Shown piece after piece: positions 1 through 8,509 of a DNA stretch of 64,000 nucleotides. Position 1 is the stretch's first letter; each line of letters opens with the position of its first letter. The position numbers and the translations under genes were made by a program. Origin of the DNA: Verrucomicrobiaceae bacterium (lineage in GTDB: Bacteria > Verrucomicrobiota > Verrucomicrobiia > Verrucomicrobiales > Verrucomicrobiaceae); assembly GCA_027489965.1 (NCBI GenBank), contig JAIXZA010000137.1:1-64000 (forward strand), written 5' to 3'. The notes under the pieces were generated by a model. That model saw nothing but the letters and a program-made list of their open reading frames with translations. It ran no database searches and was not told the origin of the DNA.

Positions 1-832
1 CATCCTTTTCTCCCTGTTTTTCGAAAGAACTCACCGCGTAGATCGTCGCGATTTTTAGCTGGTCGTCTTGTTGATCCGCATAATCTCCGGTGATTCGATT
101 CAACAGGTTATCTCGGGCAACCGGAGGCTCCCATTTCACAGTCTGGTAAAGTCTTGAAACAAGCCCCGTAGGATCTGCCTCGTCTTTTCGCGAATCAATC
201 ACCGTCGTCTGCAAGCTCACGGAGTAATCAACGACTTGCCCAACCAGAAGAGTATCCAAACTCGTGCTCGCTTCTCCGACAAGTCCGGGCCGTGCTTTCG
301 AAAGGAAGAGATCCAGAGCAAGGCATCTCCTTCCAGATCCTTCATCGAGGCGCGTCTGGTCCACGCGCAACTTGCCGGAACTGTCGATTCTGAACGCTTT
401 TGTGAACTCTGCGTTCACTCCCATTTGTTGCAACCCGAGAGGCGCATTTTCTTCAATACTCGGGATCTCTCTTCCAAATCGAAGCGGTATCCAAGGATCT
501 TCGTTCATCGGCGTCCAACCGTCTTTTGGAAACTTCACTGACTCCGATCTTTCGGAGAAAACTTCGTCTTTCGCTCCACCAGATTTCGCCAGATTTCCGG
601 CAATTTGCCTGTCCCGGAAATCAAGCCATCCTTTTGACCCCTCGGCCAAAACAGGGATGCCGTTCACAAAAGCAGGGCGCATTTTCATCCGCCAAAGTTT
701 GAGCTTTTTATCCCACGCGAATGCCAGAGCTTCCCATGGGTGTGGAAACCCGTTGTTTGACCGAGAAAACAGCGAAAGAGCCGTCCCAGATGGCGAGATA
801 TCCAGAAATGCAGGCTGAACAAATCTGCTCAT
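1..832 (-). CDS. Distal tail protein, 3' end cut by the window edge
   Basis: This frame is open from the left edge to an ATG at 832, so only the first 277 or so residues are visible (start MSRFVQPAFLDISPSG). It is absent from the ORF track because no stop lies in the window; the plus-strand ORFs listed here are shadows. Its ATG overlaps the stop of the upstream gene (ATGA), so it belongs to the late tail operon, two genes downstream of a tail gene that follows the tape measure. No domain is recognised. By position it could be a distal tail or receptor-binding hub component. Confidence 0.75.
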   Translation of the reverse strand, partial: MSRFVQPAFLDISPSGTALSLFSRSNNGFPHPWEALAFAWDKKLKLWRMKMRPAFVNGIPVLAEGSKGWLDFRDRQIAGNLAKSGGAKDEVFSERSESVKFPKDGWTPMNEDPWIPLRFGREIPSIEENAPLGLQQMGVNAEFTKAFRIDSSGKLRVDQTRLDEGSGRRCLALDLFLSKARPGLVGEASTSLDTLLVGQVVDYSVSLQTTVIDSRKDEADPTGLVSRLYQTVKWEPPVARDNLLNRITGDYADQQDDQLKIATIYAVSSFEKQGEKD

Positions 833-1398
833 CACCAGAAGAAGTGTCGATATCCAGACATCAACTCACCGGCAATGTTCACTCGAGGCACTGCGCGGTG
901 TTGTAGGTCAAAGTGTGTGATCTGATACAGCCTTCGAACACCAGTCTCAGAAGCAGCAATCCCTCGATTGTTGTCAGGGCGCGACTGATAGAAAACCGCC
1001 AGCGCATGGACGCCCACAAATCCTTCGCGGTCTCCACGCTGGACTAATTCTCCGATGTCGATTGTGTATGGATCCTTTTCGACCGGCGATCCATCTGGAT
1101 TGACCCGAGCAATCAGTTTCACGTAGCACGGCGAAATGTTCCTCGGAAGAGAAAGGAACGGTTCTTCGATCGAGTTTCCTTCGTCGTCGAAACCGCCAAT
1201 CGGTTTTCCGTTGATGGTAGGCGCAACGCCATTAACCAGACCACGACCGACGTAAACGCGACCTCCGGCATCATACCTGCAAAACCACGCTGGCTCCCAG
1301 CGTCCGGACGAAGCAAAACTATCGATCAGTGTTTTCCCACCAATTTGGCTGACTCGCAGACCTTGCCCACCAATCAATGATGTAGGACGATTCTTCAC
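832..1398 (-). CDS. Tail protein, unknown
   Basis: 188 residues from a GTG start that overlaps the TAG of the preceding gene by one base (TAGTG), the tight coupling seen across this operon. The protein is beta-rich and polar, with no signal peptide or membrane segment (for example GKPIGGFDDEGNSIEEP). It lies third after the tape measure gene, where tail-tip or baseplate proteins usually sit in siphoviruses. No family is recognised; the tail role comes from position only. Confidence 0.75.
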   Translation of the reverse strand: MKNRPTSLIGGQGLRVSQIGGKTLIDSFASSGRWEPAWFCRYDAGGRVYVGRGLVNGVAPTINGKPIGGFDDEGNSIEEPFLSLPRNISPCYVKLIARVNPDGSPVEKDPYTIDIGELVQRGDREGFVGVHALAVFYQSRPDNNRGIAASETGVRRLYQITHFDLQHRAVPRVNIAGELMSGYRHFFW

Positions 1399-2066
1399 TA
1401 GATGCTTCGATTATACACGGGCTTGACCCATCCTCCGCGACCAGAGAGCCAATACTCCTTGGTGACCTCATAGGCATTCCCTCGCCAAATTGCTCTGACT
1501 GGTCCCTCCAACCAATCGCGATCTCTGCCGATTGGAGGCGGATTCCCGGGGGGCTTCGCGATGATAAATCCAATTCTTTGAGCAAAGCTGGTATTCAGTT
1601 TTCTGGTGGCATACATCTCTCTCCATACGCCTCCGATCCGATAGAAGCTCTGCACCCCAGCGAGAGGGTTTTTTGACCCGTTGTAAGTCGTCGGGAATCT
1701 CACGTTCCCAAAAGCATCCGTGATGCCACCATAGGTTGCGGCGATTTGTTCAAAATCCGGATGGTTTCGAATGTCCACGTTCTCGAAGCTCGTATCCATC
1801 TCGTAGATTGGGTTTGTCGAGCTACTTCCTGATTCGATTCCGTCGTAAATCCAGCGCACAGTCATGACGCCAGCATTTAGTGACATCTCGGTTCGCGTGT
1901 GAATCGCTCCAAAAACAGAATTCTGTGGCGGGCTTGGAATGTTTGTCGGAAACTTCGTAGGATCGTAATCCTTGCGTAATGCCGCACTCACAAATCCAAG
2001 TCGATCGCGAGTCACTCGTTCGATGAATGCAGGCCCGAATTCTCCTTTGGTGATGATGTCGCCCAT
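1398..2066 (-). CDS. Tail protein downstream of tape measure
   Basis: 222 residues (MGDIITKGEFGPAFIERVTRD...), first gene after the tape measure gene and 30 bp from it. Rich in aromatic, glycine and proline residues, with several WxG-like stretches, and no membrane segment. In siphoviruses this slot usually holds a distal tail or tail-tip protein. No specific domain is recognised, so the assignment is positional. Confidence 0.75.
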   Translation of the reverse strand: MGDIITKGEFGPAFIERVTRDRLGFVSAALRKDYDPTKFPTNIPSPPQNSVFGAIHTRTEMSLNAGVMTVRWIYDGIESGSSSTNPIYEMDTSFENVDIRNHPDFEQIAATYGGITDAFGNVRFPTTYNGSKNPLAGVQSFYRIGGVWREMYATRKLNTSFAQRIGFIIAKPPGNPPPIGRDRDWLEGPVRAIWRGNAYEVTKEYWLSGRGGWVKPVYNRSI

Positions 2067-2096
2067 TTACAGGCGGTCGTGAGTCAACTCTGACGC

Positions 2097-4349
2097 TTAA
2101 CGCCCATCTGAAAGATGGCCGTTATATTCATCTTGCTTCCCAACCTTCGGAACGATCGATGTCAGAGTCTCCAAAAGCCTTTGCTGAACTTCGAGTTGGC
2201 GCTGATTGACGCCGCCAGCAACTTCACCGGCCGCACCGCCTGCGGATGCCAGAGCACTGGCAACCTGCGGGTTCCGCTGCTGCGCACGTTGCATCTGGCC
2301 CAACGCGACTTCTTGATCAGCCATTGCAGCCGCCTCTTCCGGTGCAATCCCGGCATCTTGGAATCGACGTTGAGCGGCCATGCGCGTGAGCTCGTCCTGC
2401 TGTTTGTCGGCTTGTTCGAGAAGGTCAGAGCGTCCTGTCGCCATCGCCACAGATTCCGCGGTCCGCTGTCTGAGATCCCCCTCAATCATCTGCTTGTTGA
2501 ACTCCCGTTGGATCGCTTCGGGCGAGAAATTCGCTGAGACTCCTTTCATCTTTGCCGCGATTTCCGCAAGAGCTTCATCGATCTTTGCGACAGCATCGGT
2601 ATCTCCAAGAGCTTCGGCGTTCTGTCGTTGCTGATCCAACGCGGCTCGTTGTGCATCCAGAGCATCGAGTTCGGCCTTGGCTTTCGCCTTCTGGGCTTCA
2701 AACGCCGGGTTGTTCAAGAACTCCGATGGTGTTTGTGCAATCATCGTCTTTGATGCTTCAAAAACGCCTGTCGCGCTGTTCTCTGCCGCCACGGCTTCGT
2801 CATATTGCCGCTGTGCTTCCGCTGCCTGACTCTGGCCTGCAAAGAACCCACCAACACCACCAGCAACCGCACCGACTGCCGTTCCAACCGGACCAAAAAA
2901 AGATCCAGCCAAAGCACCGGTTGCGGCTCCGCTTAGGGTGCTGAGAAGCGTGTTGTTGCCAGCGTTATCCAGGTTTTTCTTCGCGGCCTCGCGGTTCTTG
3001 CGTGCCTGCTCTCGATTATCCAGAGCGGCACCAGCCGTCTCCGCAGCCGCGCCGGCCCCGGCCTTGCCGTCACGCATGGCCTGAACGCGGTCTTGAAGAG
3101 CCTTTGTCTCGTCTTTGACGCTGGAAACCATGTCCGCAAGGGCACCCTGACCCGAGATGCCTTGCTTGCCCATGAGAGCCATGACGACCTGCAGCGCGGT
3201 CGCGAGCAGTCCCAAAGGTCCAAGCCCTCGAATCACCGACCGGAAAAGAAGACCGAATCCAGTAGCAAGAAACCTTGCGGCACCGGCGGCAAGGCGAGCA
3301 GCAACAGCCGTGCGTCCAAACACCGTCGCCAGACCAAGAACAGCCTTTGCAACATCCAGAAAGCTCTTCACAGCCAAAACCGTCACCAAAGTCAGCAAAA
3401 TCTTAATCAACATGCTGATGACAGCGACGAGCCCGCGATTCTCTTTGAAAAACAAAGCGACGGCTTCCGATGCTCTTGCAAAACCGTTCGTGATCGCCGC
3501 AATCGGGGAAAGGATGTCTTGAAGAATTGGGCCGAAGGTTTCCCAGAAGGCGATTGCCGCCCGCATTCCTGCCATCTTGCCCTCGGAGAACATCTCGCCG
3601 ATGCTCGCCAAGTTGTCGGCCTTCACGTTGTCCAAGCGGGATTGGAGCCCGGTGATCGTCTGTCCCAAGGCATTCGCCGCCCCGTTGTTATTGCGAAGCT
3701 CTGCTTCTACGGCACCCCAAACAGCGGTGAAGCTTACGCCGGAAGCTGCCAAGTTGCGGATCCTGTCAGCCGCTTCCGTGCTGATGATCCCCATCTGCCG
3801 CAACTGCTCAACCTGATTGTCGATCGCCTGTGGGTTCCTCGATGCCGCGTCGTAGAGGTCACCGATTGCACCCGCCGCGTTTGTGAGGGATGTCTGACCA
3901 ACCGCTGCCGCATCTGCCGCCAGGTCCATTCCCTTTTTGGTCGCCAGTGCTCCCCGGGTAAGGATCTGCAACCGGGCATTGCCCTCTGCAGCATCCGAAA
4001 ACTGAAACGGCTTCGTCCGTGCGAACTTTGCCACTTCCTTCAACCGGCGTTCGGCCGCGCTCATACTTCCGAGCAAGCGCGTGAACTGTGGCGTGAGTGC
4101 CTGAATCTTGGACCACTCATCAAGGGAACGCCCGATCAACTGCGAGGTCCGCAGGATCGCGATCAGCTTGAGCGCAAGCCCCGCTGCGATACCGGTCAGG
4201 ATCGCCATCGGCCCGATCAATTCGTTCAACACGCCCTTGAACGCCTTGCCGTGCTTCGCCCATGCAGCCGTGGACTTGCGGAACGCTTCCGATTCCTTCA
4301 CCTGTTCTTTGAGGTTCCCCCAGCCGGTTTTCCCTTCTTTCGTGATCAT
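2097..4349 (-). CDS. Tape measure protein
   Basis: 750 residues, the longest tail-cluster protein. The N-terminal part is a helical tape-measure-type region (about residues 60-230, with FARTKPFQFSDAAEG, TNAAGAIGDLYDAASRNP and the QLRQMGIISTEAA stretch). Several hydrophobic segments follow (about 270-400: VISMLIKILLTLVTVLAVKSFL, GPLGLLATALQVVMALM), then glycine-rich hydrophobic repeats and a long Ala/Gln/Glu coiled coil to the C-terminus. It overlaps the upstream chaperone-like gene by 4 bp. It would set tail length and take part in DNA ejection. The large plus-strand ORF 3093..4400 is its antisense shadow. Confidence 0.9.
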   Translation of the reverse strand: MITKEGKTGWGNLKEQVKESEAFRKSTAAWAKHGKAFKGVLNELIGPMAILTGIAAGLALKLIAILRTSQLIGRSLDEWSKIQALTPQFTRLLGSMSAAERRLKEVAKFARTKPFQFSDAAEGNARLQILTRGALATKKGMDLAADAAAVGQTSLTNAAGAIGDLYDAASRNPQAIDNQVEQLRQMGIISTEAADRIRNLAASGVSFTAVWGAVEAELRNNNGAANALGQTITGLQSRLDNVKADNLASIGEMFSEGKMAGMRAAIAFWETFGPILQDILSPIAAITNGFARASEAVALFFKENRGLVAVISMLIKILLTLVTVLAVKSFLDVAKAVLGLATVFGRTAVAARLAAGAARFLATGFGLLFRSVIRGLGPLGLLATALQVVMALMGKQGISGQGALADMVSSVKDETKALQDRVQAMRDGKAGAGAAAETAGAALDNREQARKNREAAKKNLDNAGNNTLLSTLSGAATGALAGSFFGPVGTAVGAVAGGVGGFFAGQSQAAEAQRQYDEAVAAENSATGVFEASKTMIAQTPSEFLNNPAFEAQKAKAKAELDALDAQRAALDQQRQNAEALGDTDAVAKIDEALAEIAAKMKGVSANFSPEAIQREFNKQMIEGDLRQRTAESVAMATGRSDLLEQADKQQDELTRMAAQRRFQDAGIAPEEAAAMADQEVALGQMQRAQQRNPQVASALASAGGAAGEVAGGVNQRQLEVQQRLLETLTSIVPKVGKQDEYNGHLSDGR

Positions 4350-4957
4350 TGCTTTTCCTTCTTTGCTTGGATGGATTTCTTAGCTTCCACAATCGCCTGA
4401 TCGATGACCGTCGTGCGGATCGAGAACTCCGCGCCTTTCTGGCGGCTCAGTGTCACATGCATCCAGTAGAGTTCTCCAATAGGCAGGTTCCACGGCTCTT
4501 CCCGTGGGCAGTTCGTGCAAGCGCGGTAGTTTGCCACCACCGAAAGAGCTTCATCCATGTCTGGCTCACGTACCGAATCCCCGTCTTTGATGTTCTCCAC
4601 GATCGGGCAGGAATAATAGTCGGCGAAGTAGCAGTAGAGCTTCCCGAGCTCCCTATGAAACGTGCCTTGGCCGAATCGAGTGAGATCCACGATTCGCATC
4701 CACTTGCGGCGGATTCCACTAAGATTCGGAATCTTCAAAAGGTCCGGAAACTGTGTCTGGCAGATGGCGACGGCGATTCTTAGATCATGCGGAGTCGCGA
4801 GTTCCGGTTCTGAAAAAAATGGCAACCCGAAAGCCTCGAATTGCGTACGGTGCCAGATAGAAAACGGCTTGAGGCGCTTGCCCAAGACCCTGTGGGATCT
4901 TTGGTGAACAAGCGCCTCAATGTAGCGTTCGTCAAAAACCGATTCTTGTTCGGTCAT
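4346..4957 (-). CDS. Tail assembly chaperone-like protein
   Basis: 203 residues between the tail tube-like gene and the tape measure gene, the usual position of tail assembly chaperones. It is charged and mostly helical, with a small cysteine group (YRACTNCPREEPW near residue 145) and a Lys-rich C-terminus. I saw no obvious slippery sequence for a frameshifted longer product. The function follows from position; the sequence gives no clear family. Confidence 0.65.
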   Translation of the reverse strand: MTEQESVFDERYIEALVHQRSHRVLGKRLKPFSIWHRTQFEAFGLPFFSEPELATPHDLRIAVAICQTQFPDLLKIPNLSGIRRKWMRIVDLTRFGQGTFHRELGKLYCYFADYYSCPIVENIKDGDSVREPDMDEALSVVANYRACTNCPREEPWNLPIGELYWMHVTLSRQKGAEFSIRTTVIDQAIVEAKKSIQAKKEKQ

Positions 4958-4964
4958 GGAGCGA

Positions 4965-5306
4965 TTACGTCACGTCTTCGTAGCCAGTTGCTTCCACTCG
5001 GCACTTTGCGAAGTCCTCGTTGGTTGCGTCAACCTGGGCGCTGGTGATCGTTCCAGTGAGTGTTCCGACCGTGACGTCTCCGCCGATCGCGGGCGGCGTA
5101 GATGTCTGGCAATATCCCTCGATGGTGATCGAGTATTTCTTGGAGCCCAAGACCCATGCCTCGACCTCGCCGAGACTTCCGCGGCCCTCGACATTGAGCG
5201 AAAACTCGTTCCGAACGCTGTATCCGGTGACAATGACGATTCCGTTTGCTGAAACGCCAGCCGCCCCGAACAGCAAATTCTGATTTCCTTTACGTGTAAG
5301 AGCCAT
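4965..5306 (-). CDS. Tail tube-like protein
   Basis: 113 residues, beta-rich and glycine-rich (NGIVIVTGYSVRNEFSLNVEG, KKYSITIEGYCQTSTPP). It sits between the head-tail connector genes and the chaperone/tape measure genes, where small major tail proteins lie. The C/A-rich leader motif is placed 3 bp before the ATG, suggesting a separately initiated, highly expressed unit. Function inferred from size and position. Confidence 0.6.
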   Translation of the reverse strand: MALTRKGNQNLLFGAAGVSANGIVIVTGYSVRNEFSLNVEGRGSLGEVEAWVLGSKKYSITIEGYCQTSTPPAIGGDVTVGTLTGTITSAQVDATNEDFAKCRVEATGYEDVT

Positions 5307-5309
5307 TTT

Positions 5310-5329
5310 GTGTCGTGGTGTGTCGTGGG
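5310..5329 (-). promoter_or_regulatory. C/A-rich leader motif before tail tube gene
   Basis: On the sense (minus) strand this reads CCACGACACACCACGACACA and ends about 3 bp before the ATG. It is a copy of the dispersed ACACACCnCGACAC motif. Possible promoter or leader element; role unproven. Confidence 0.6.
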
Positions 5330-5330
5330 T

Positions 5331-5654
5331 TTAGGATTCAGCAGCGACATCGAGAGTCCCGATGGCGAGATTGAAGCTGAACGTGAATGTGCGGTTGAAC
5401 CGGCCTGCGCTGTTCGGCGTGGAAGAAGACGAGAAGATCTGCATGTTTGCAGGACGGTCTTCTGCCGGAAGAGCTTGGTAGGCATTGGCAACTCGCTCAC
5501 AGATAGCAAAAAGCAGCTTGCGAACGTCGCCGGTCGATTCGTGGGCCTCGGCGGAAGTCAACTGCGGAAAGTCCGAAATGAGAAGTGATGCCAGTGTTGA
5601 ACTCGCGTCGTATCCGGGTCCAAGAAGAGTCGTGGGAGCTGGGTCGAAAGCCAT
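5331..5654 (-). CDS. Small head-tail or tail protein
   Basis: 107 residues (MAFDPAPTTLLGPGYDASSTLASLLISDFPQL...), helical N-terminal half and beta-rich C-terminal half (NRTFTFSFNLAIGTLDVA). It lies between a tail-completion-like gene and the tail tube-like gene. No family is recognised; it is probably part of the neck or tail. Confidence 0.65.
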   Translation of the reverse strand: MAFDPAPTTLLGPGYDASSTLASLLISDFPQLTSAEAHESTGDVRKLLFAICERVANAYQALPAEDRPANMQIFSSSSTPNSAGRFNRTFTFSFNLAIGTLDVAAES

Positions 5655-5683
5655 ATTGCTCCCAGCGTGTCAACCCTCAGAGA

Positions 5684-6091
5684 CTACATCGCGTGTGCGC
5701 CAATCCGGATGCGGATGCTTTCGCCAACCGTCCGCTCTCCTGCGACCTCTTCATTGCCGACAACGAAGAACCCATGCACCTTCAATGTGTCGCTGGTGAA
5801 AGTGTGCAATGGGCAGGAATCATCAAACAGCCAATCCGAGATCGATCTTACCCGATCCGAGACAGCCGTCTCTGAAGTCTCTTCATACGCTGGTGCCAGA
5901 ATCATCACATCGACATCAACCAAGAAAACCCCATGCCCTTTGCCTTCGGCATCATCGGCTCGGATCACAATGTATCGATCCGGTCGGTCTTGTCCTGCTG
6001 GTCGTCCCGAGAAGACGGGCCAATCCATCGCTGGGGTTGAAAGTAGTTCTTGTAGTGCTGTCTCGACGGCGTTGCGGATTTCCATGCTCAT
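5684..6091 (-). CDS. Tail-completion-like neck protein
   Basis: The track begins at 6142, but MSMEIRNAVETALQELL at 6091 looks like a better start: it matches the opening helix of neck or tail-completion proteins and leaves room for the divergent plus-strand gene. About 135 residues with an alpha/beta pattern (DRYIVIRADDAEGKGHGVFLVDVDVMILAP). Such proteins cap the tail and join it to the head. Family by pattern and position only. Confidence 0.65.
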   Translation of the reverse strand: MSMEIRNAVETALQELLSTPAMDWPVFSGRPAGQDRPDRYIVIRADDAEGKGHGVFLVDVDVMILAPAYEETSETAVSDRVRSISDWLFDDSCPLHTFTSDTLKVHGFFVVGNEEVAGERTVGESIRIRIGAHAM

Positions 6092-6141
6092 TTGGTTTTG
6101 CAACAGCGTCAAATTCGGTGTAGGTTTCCGACGCTGAACCA

Positions 6142-6435
6142 ATGATACGTCGCCCTTCCAATTCCGCTTTCCCTGATCCGATCAAGCCAAAATCGGAAGA
6201 AATCCCGTTGCCTGAGCCGTCAAACTTAGAGCCGGTTCAGATGCCTCATATCCCGATGAAGAAAGACGGGCTTTCCGAACTGCTTCACGAAATGACGCAT
6301 CAGTATCGAGAGATCAACGCGGGTCGTGAAAAGCCCTTGGCCGGCTGGGCTCGAGTGATCTACTGGATCATCGCGGCTCCGATCATGGCGTTCATGATCT
6401 TCTGGACTTACTCAGTCCTGATGTCTGGAAACTAG
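6142..6435 (+). CDS. Small membrane protein, lone plus-strand gene in late cluster
   Basis: 97 residues: a charged, proline-rich N-terminus and one strong C-terminal membrane segment (ARVIYWIIAAPIMAFMIFW). It runs against all its neighbours and its stop overlaps the stop of the convergent connector gene. No minus-strand ORF convincingly fills this interval, which supports it being real. MPHIPMKKDGLSELLHEM is an alternative start. It could be a moron gene such as a superinfection-exclusion or lysogenic-conversion membrane protein. That role is inference. Confidence 0.6.
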   Translation: MIRRPSNSAFPDPIKPKSEEIPLPEPSNLEPVQMPHIPMKKDGLSELLHEMTHQYREINAGREKPLAGWARVIYWIIAAPIMAFMIFWTYSVLMSGN

Positions 6436-6776
6436 AACTCGGCAGGTTCACTTACCGGCCCAAGCGTCAAGGTAGCAGTTCCACCCTGCCAGTTGATCCG
6501 GACGCAAAGCATCACTCGGGACTTCCAGATCACGTTGAATCCTTCCTTTCGAACCTTCGCTTGGAGCAATGGAAGCGAAGGCACTTCAAGCAATATCACC
6601 GTAGCGTCCCCTCGTCCTCCGGAGTAAAAAGCACCTGCGACCTCCGCCGGTTGCTCGATCGCATCAAGTTCAAGCGAAGAGCCATTCGGCACTTTGATTG
6701 TGGCCTTGGCGTCATCCTTCATTTCTCTAAAGGCAAAATCATCCGCCATGCGGAAAGCATCATCGAATCGGCTCAT
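6432..6776 (-). CDS. Head-tail connector protein
   Basis: 114 residues (MSRFDDAFRMADDFAFREMKDDAKATIKVPNG...), first gene after the major capsid gene and separated from it by a leader motif and a terminator hairpin. Small beta-rich proteins here usually join head to tail (stopper or neck). Exact family not recognised. Transcription would have to restart or read through the hairpin. Confidence 0.65.
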   Translation of the reverse strand: MSRFDDAFRMADDFAFREMKDDAKATIKVPNGSSLELDAIEQPAEVAGAFYSGGRGDATVILLEVPSLPLLQAKVRKEGFNVIWKSRVMLCVRINWQGGTATLTLGPVSEPAEF

Positions 6777-6790
6777 AGTCTATTCCTCGA

Positions 6791-6826
6791 AAGAAAACGC
6801 CCGTGATCGTAAAGACCACGGGCGTT
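6791..6826 (-). terminator. Intrinsic terminator after capsid genes
   Basis: On the minus strand a 10-bp stem AACGCCCGTG/CACGGGCGTT with a short loop is followed by TTTTCTTT. It lies downstream of the major capsid gene and its trailing leader motif and would lower expression of the connector and tail genes relative to capsid. Confidence 0.8.
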
Positions 6827-6849
6827 CCCCCCTCTTCCTATGCAAACAA

Positions 6850-6869
6850 GTGTGTCGTGGTGTGTCGGG
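6850..6869 (-). promoter_or_regulatory. C/A-rich leader motif after capsid gene
   Basis: Sense strand ACCCGACACACCACGACACA, immediately after the capsid stop and ahead of the terminator hairpin and connector gene, 73 bp before that gene's ATG. Same motif as the other leaders. Confidence 0.55.
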
Positions 6870-7832
6870 TTACGCCCACTGAGTAGCGATCAACTGACCC
6901 GCGTTCGGGTTGATGATCTTGATCACCCGGTTGGAGCGCACGCGGATCTTGTCACCGCGGCGAGCTTCGTCGCGATACTGATCGGTCGTGAACAACCCGC
7001 CTTCGGAGTCGGCATCCCAGATGATCGTGCGGCCTGCGCCACCGTTCATGAAATCTCCACCTTGGACGTTCCCGAGCCAGATGTAGTTGTTGTTCCACAC
7101 ATACTGGATGTCGTTCTTGCCCTTCGGAGCGGCATCATAGACCTTGCGGGCGATGATCACGTTCTGGATGCCGAAGGTGTCGGCGATAACCTGAGTCGTG
7201 ATGTTCGCTCCACCCTGAGCGGTGTTCAAAACACCGAAGAGGTAGGTCTGCAACAGCTTGGATCGGCGAATTCGGTTCCAGACTTGGAGCGAGAGAACCA
7301 TCGTGTTGATGACCTCGCCGAGTCCGTTGGCGCGTTCCTGAGCACCTTGGATGTCGAGCGGCAGATCGATCGTTTGAATGTTTGCTTCCGTGATTGGCAG
7401 CGTGGAGTTGGTGCTCGGGAAGACAGCCGGATTGAACAAGGCCGAAGCAGCAGAAACCTCGTAGTCGAGCATGACTTTGTTCATGCAGAACTTAGCAGCG
7501 AGCATCTCGGCGTCGAAGAAGTTCGCCATCTGCTTGCGAACCACGTCGTCCACGCGCTTCTCGTGACCGAATTCTTCGGTCTGGTATGAATCCCATTCGA
7601 ACTCTTCCGTGCTCTCGTTGTAGGTGCCGGTAGCACCCCGACGCTGAGATTCCTTTTTCAGGAGCTCGCCCTTGAGAATGCGGAATTTCGGATAGCGTCC
7701 GACTTCCAGTGGCGAAGCATAGACCGGCAGAAGCATCTGGCCGATATACTGCGCTTGGTCGGTCTGGCCGACTGCCTCCATCAGCAACGTGCTGATGTCC
7801 ATGCGTGGGACTGAATCAGTGGTATTGAACAT
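6870..7832 (-). CDS. Major capsid protein
   Basis: 320 residues, HK97-like by size, position and pattern. An N-terminal arm with a charged helix (EEFGHEKRVDDVVRKQM) is followed by a long helix (MLAAKFCMNKVMLDYEVSAASALFNP), a beta-rich domain with VWNNNYIWLG, and a C-terminal strand ending in RSNRVIKIINPNAG. It sits in the order protease-scaffold, decoration, capsid, connector. A clear SD-like AAGAGGAA lies before the ATG, rare in this genome, which suits a highly expressed protein. The plus-strand ORF 6840..7589 is its antisense shadow. Confidence 0.92.
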   Translation of the reverse strand: MFNTTDSVPRMDISTLLMEAVGQTDQAQYIGQMLLPVYASPLEVGRYPKFRILKGELLKKESQRRGATGTYNESTEEFEWDSYQTEEFGHEKRVDDVVRKQMANFFDAEMLAAKFCMNKVMLDYEVSAASALFNPAVFPSTNSTLPITEANIQTIDLPLDIQGAQERANGLGEVINTMVLSLQVWNRIRRSKLLQTYLFGVLNTAQGGANITTQVIADTFGIQNVIIARKVYDAAPKGKNDIQYVWNNNYIWLGNVQGGDFMNGGAGRTIIWDADSEGGLFTTDQYRDEARRGDKIRVRSNRVIKIINPNAGQLIATQWA

Positions 7833-7847
7833 TTTTGGTTCCTCTTA

Positions 7848-7867
7848 TGTGTAGTGGTGTGTCGGGT
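7848..7867 (-). promoter_or_regulatory. C/A-rich leader motif before major capsid gene
   Basis: Sense strand ACCCGACACACCACTACACA, about 15 bp before the capsid ATG and followed by AAGAGGAA. One of the best matches to the dispersed motif. Confidence 0.6.
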
Positions 7868-7882
7868 TGCTGATCAGTTGGC

Positions 7883-8473
7883 TCAGAAAAGAAGGGCTCG
7901 GATCTGGCAGTCGAGTGAGTTTGCAGGAGCGGCTTCCCACGCAATCGCGTGTGCTGCTGCTCGCCGAATCGTGCCAGCGGTCAGGTTGCTCGTGATGTCC
8001 ACGGCGGTTCCGCCAGGAGAGAGCGCCACCTTGAAGGTGTCGGCGGCGGCATCGCGAACAAAGTAAGTCGTGGTCAGTGCGGTCAGCCCCGCTCCACCTG
8101 TGAGTGTCGGGAAAATGATCGGCGTTCCGTTTGCCAAGCCGTGCGCAACGAGCGAGATGGTGTCATCAGCGGCAGTGCCGGTGACGGCGATGTCCACTCG
8201 TTTGACGAACTTGCCGTCAGCAACCTGAACCAGCTCGTCACCTTGGACGATGGCCGTATTGTTGCCGACATAGACAAAATGCAGCCCGTTGAACTTCCCG
8301 GAAAGGAAGATATCCGAGGCGCGGCCAACGGTCGATCCGCGAAGCAGCGTTCCAACCACAAGGTCGGCAGTGCCAGCAAGGGCCAGCCCTGTTGCAGTAA
8401 GGCGAAGAGCGCGACCTTCAAGGCCCGACAAATTTGCCGCAGCCTCTTTTGAAATGACAGTATTGAAATTCAT
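7883..8473 (-). CDS. Head decoration protein
   Basis: 196 residues, rich in Ala, Thr, Gly and Val. It has the fold pattern of head decoration or DUF2190-like proteins (LRLTATGLALAGTADLVVGTLLRGS) and a second domain with DDTISLVAHGLANGTPIIF, a common repeat of phage surface proteins. It lies between protease-scaffold and major capsid, the usual place for a capsid stabiliser. It would sit on the outside of the mature head. Confidence 0.7.
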   Translation of the reverse strand: MNFNTVISKEAAANLSGLEGRALRLTATGLALAGTADLVVGTLLRGSTVGRASDIFLSGKFNGLHFVYVGNNTAIVQGDELVQVADGKFVKRVDIAVTGTAADDTISLVAHGLANGTPIIFPTLTGGAGLTALTTTYFVRDAAADTFKVALSPGGTAVDITSNLTAGTIRRAAAHAIAWEAAPANSLDCQIRALLF

Positions 8474-8509
8474 TTTCTTTTTCTCCTGTGTTGGATGTGA
8501 GTGCGGTGG

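Noticed and set aside
3093-4400. 435-aa plus-strand ORF
   Set aside because: Lies antisense to the well-supported tape measure gene and has Arg/His/Gln-rich content typical of a shadow frame.
6840-7589. 249-aa plus-strand ORF
   Set aside because: Exact antisense of the major capsid gene; no domain.
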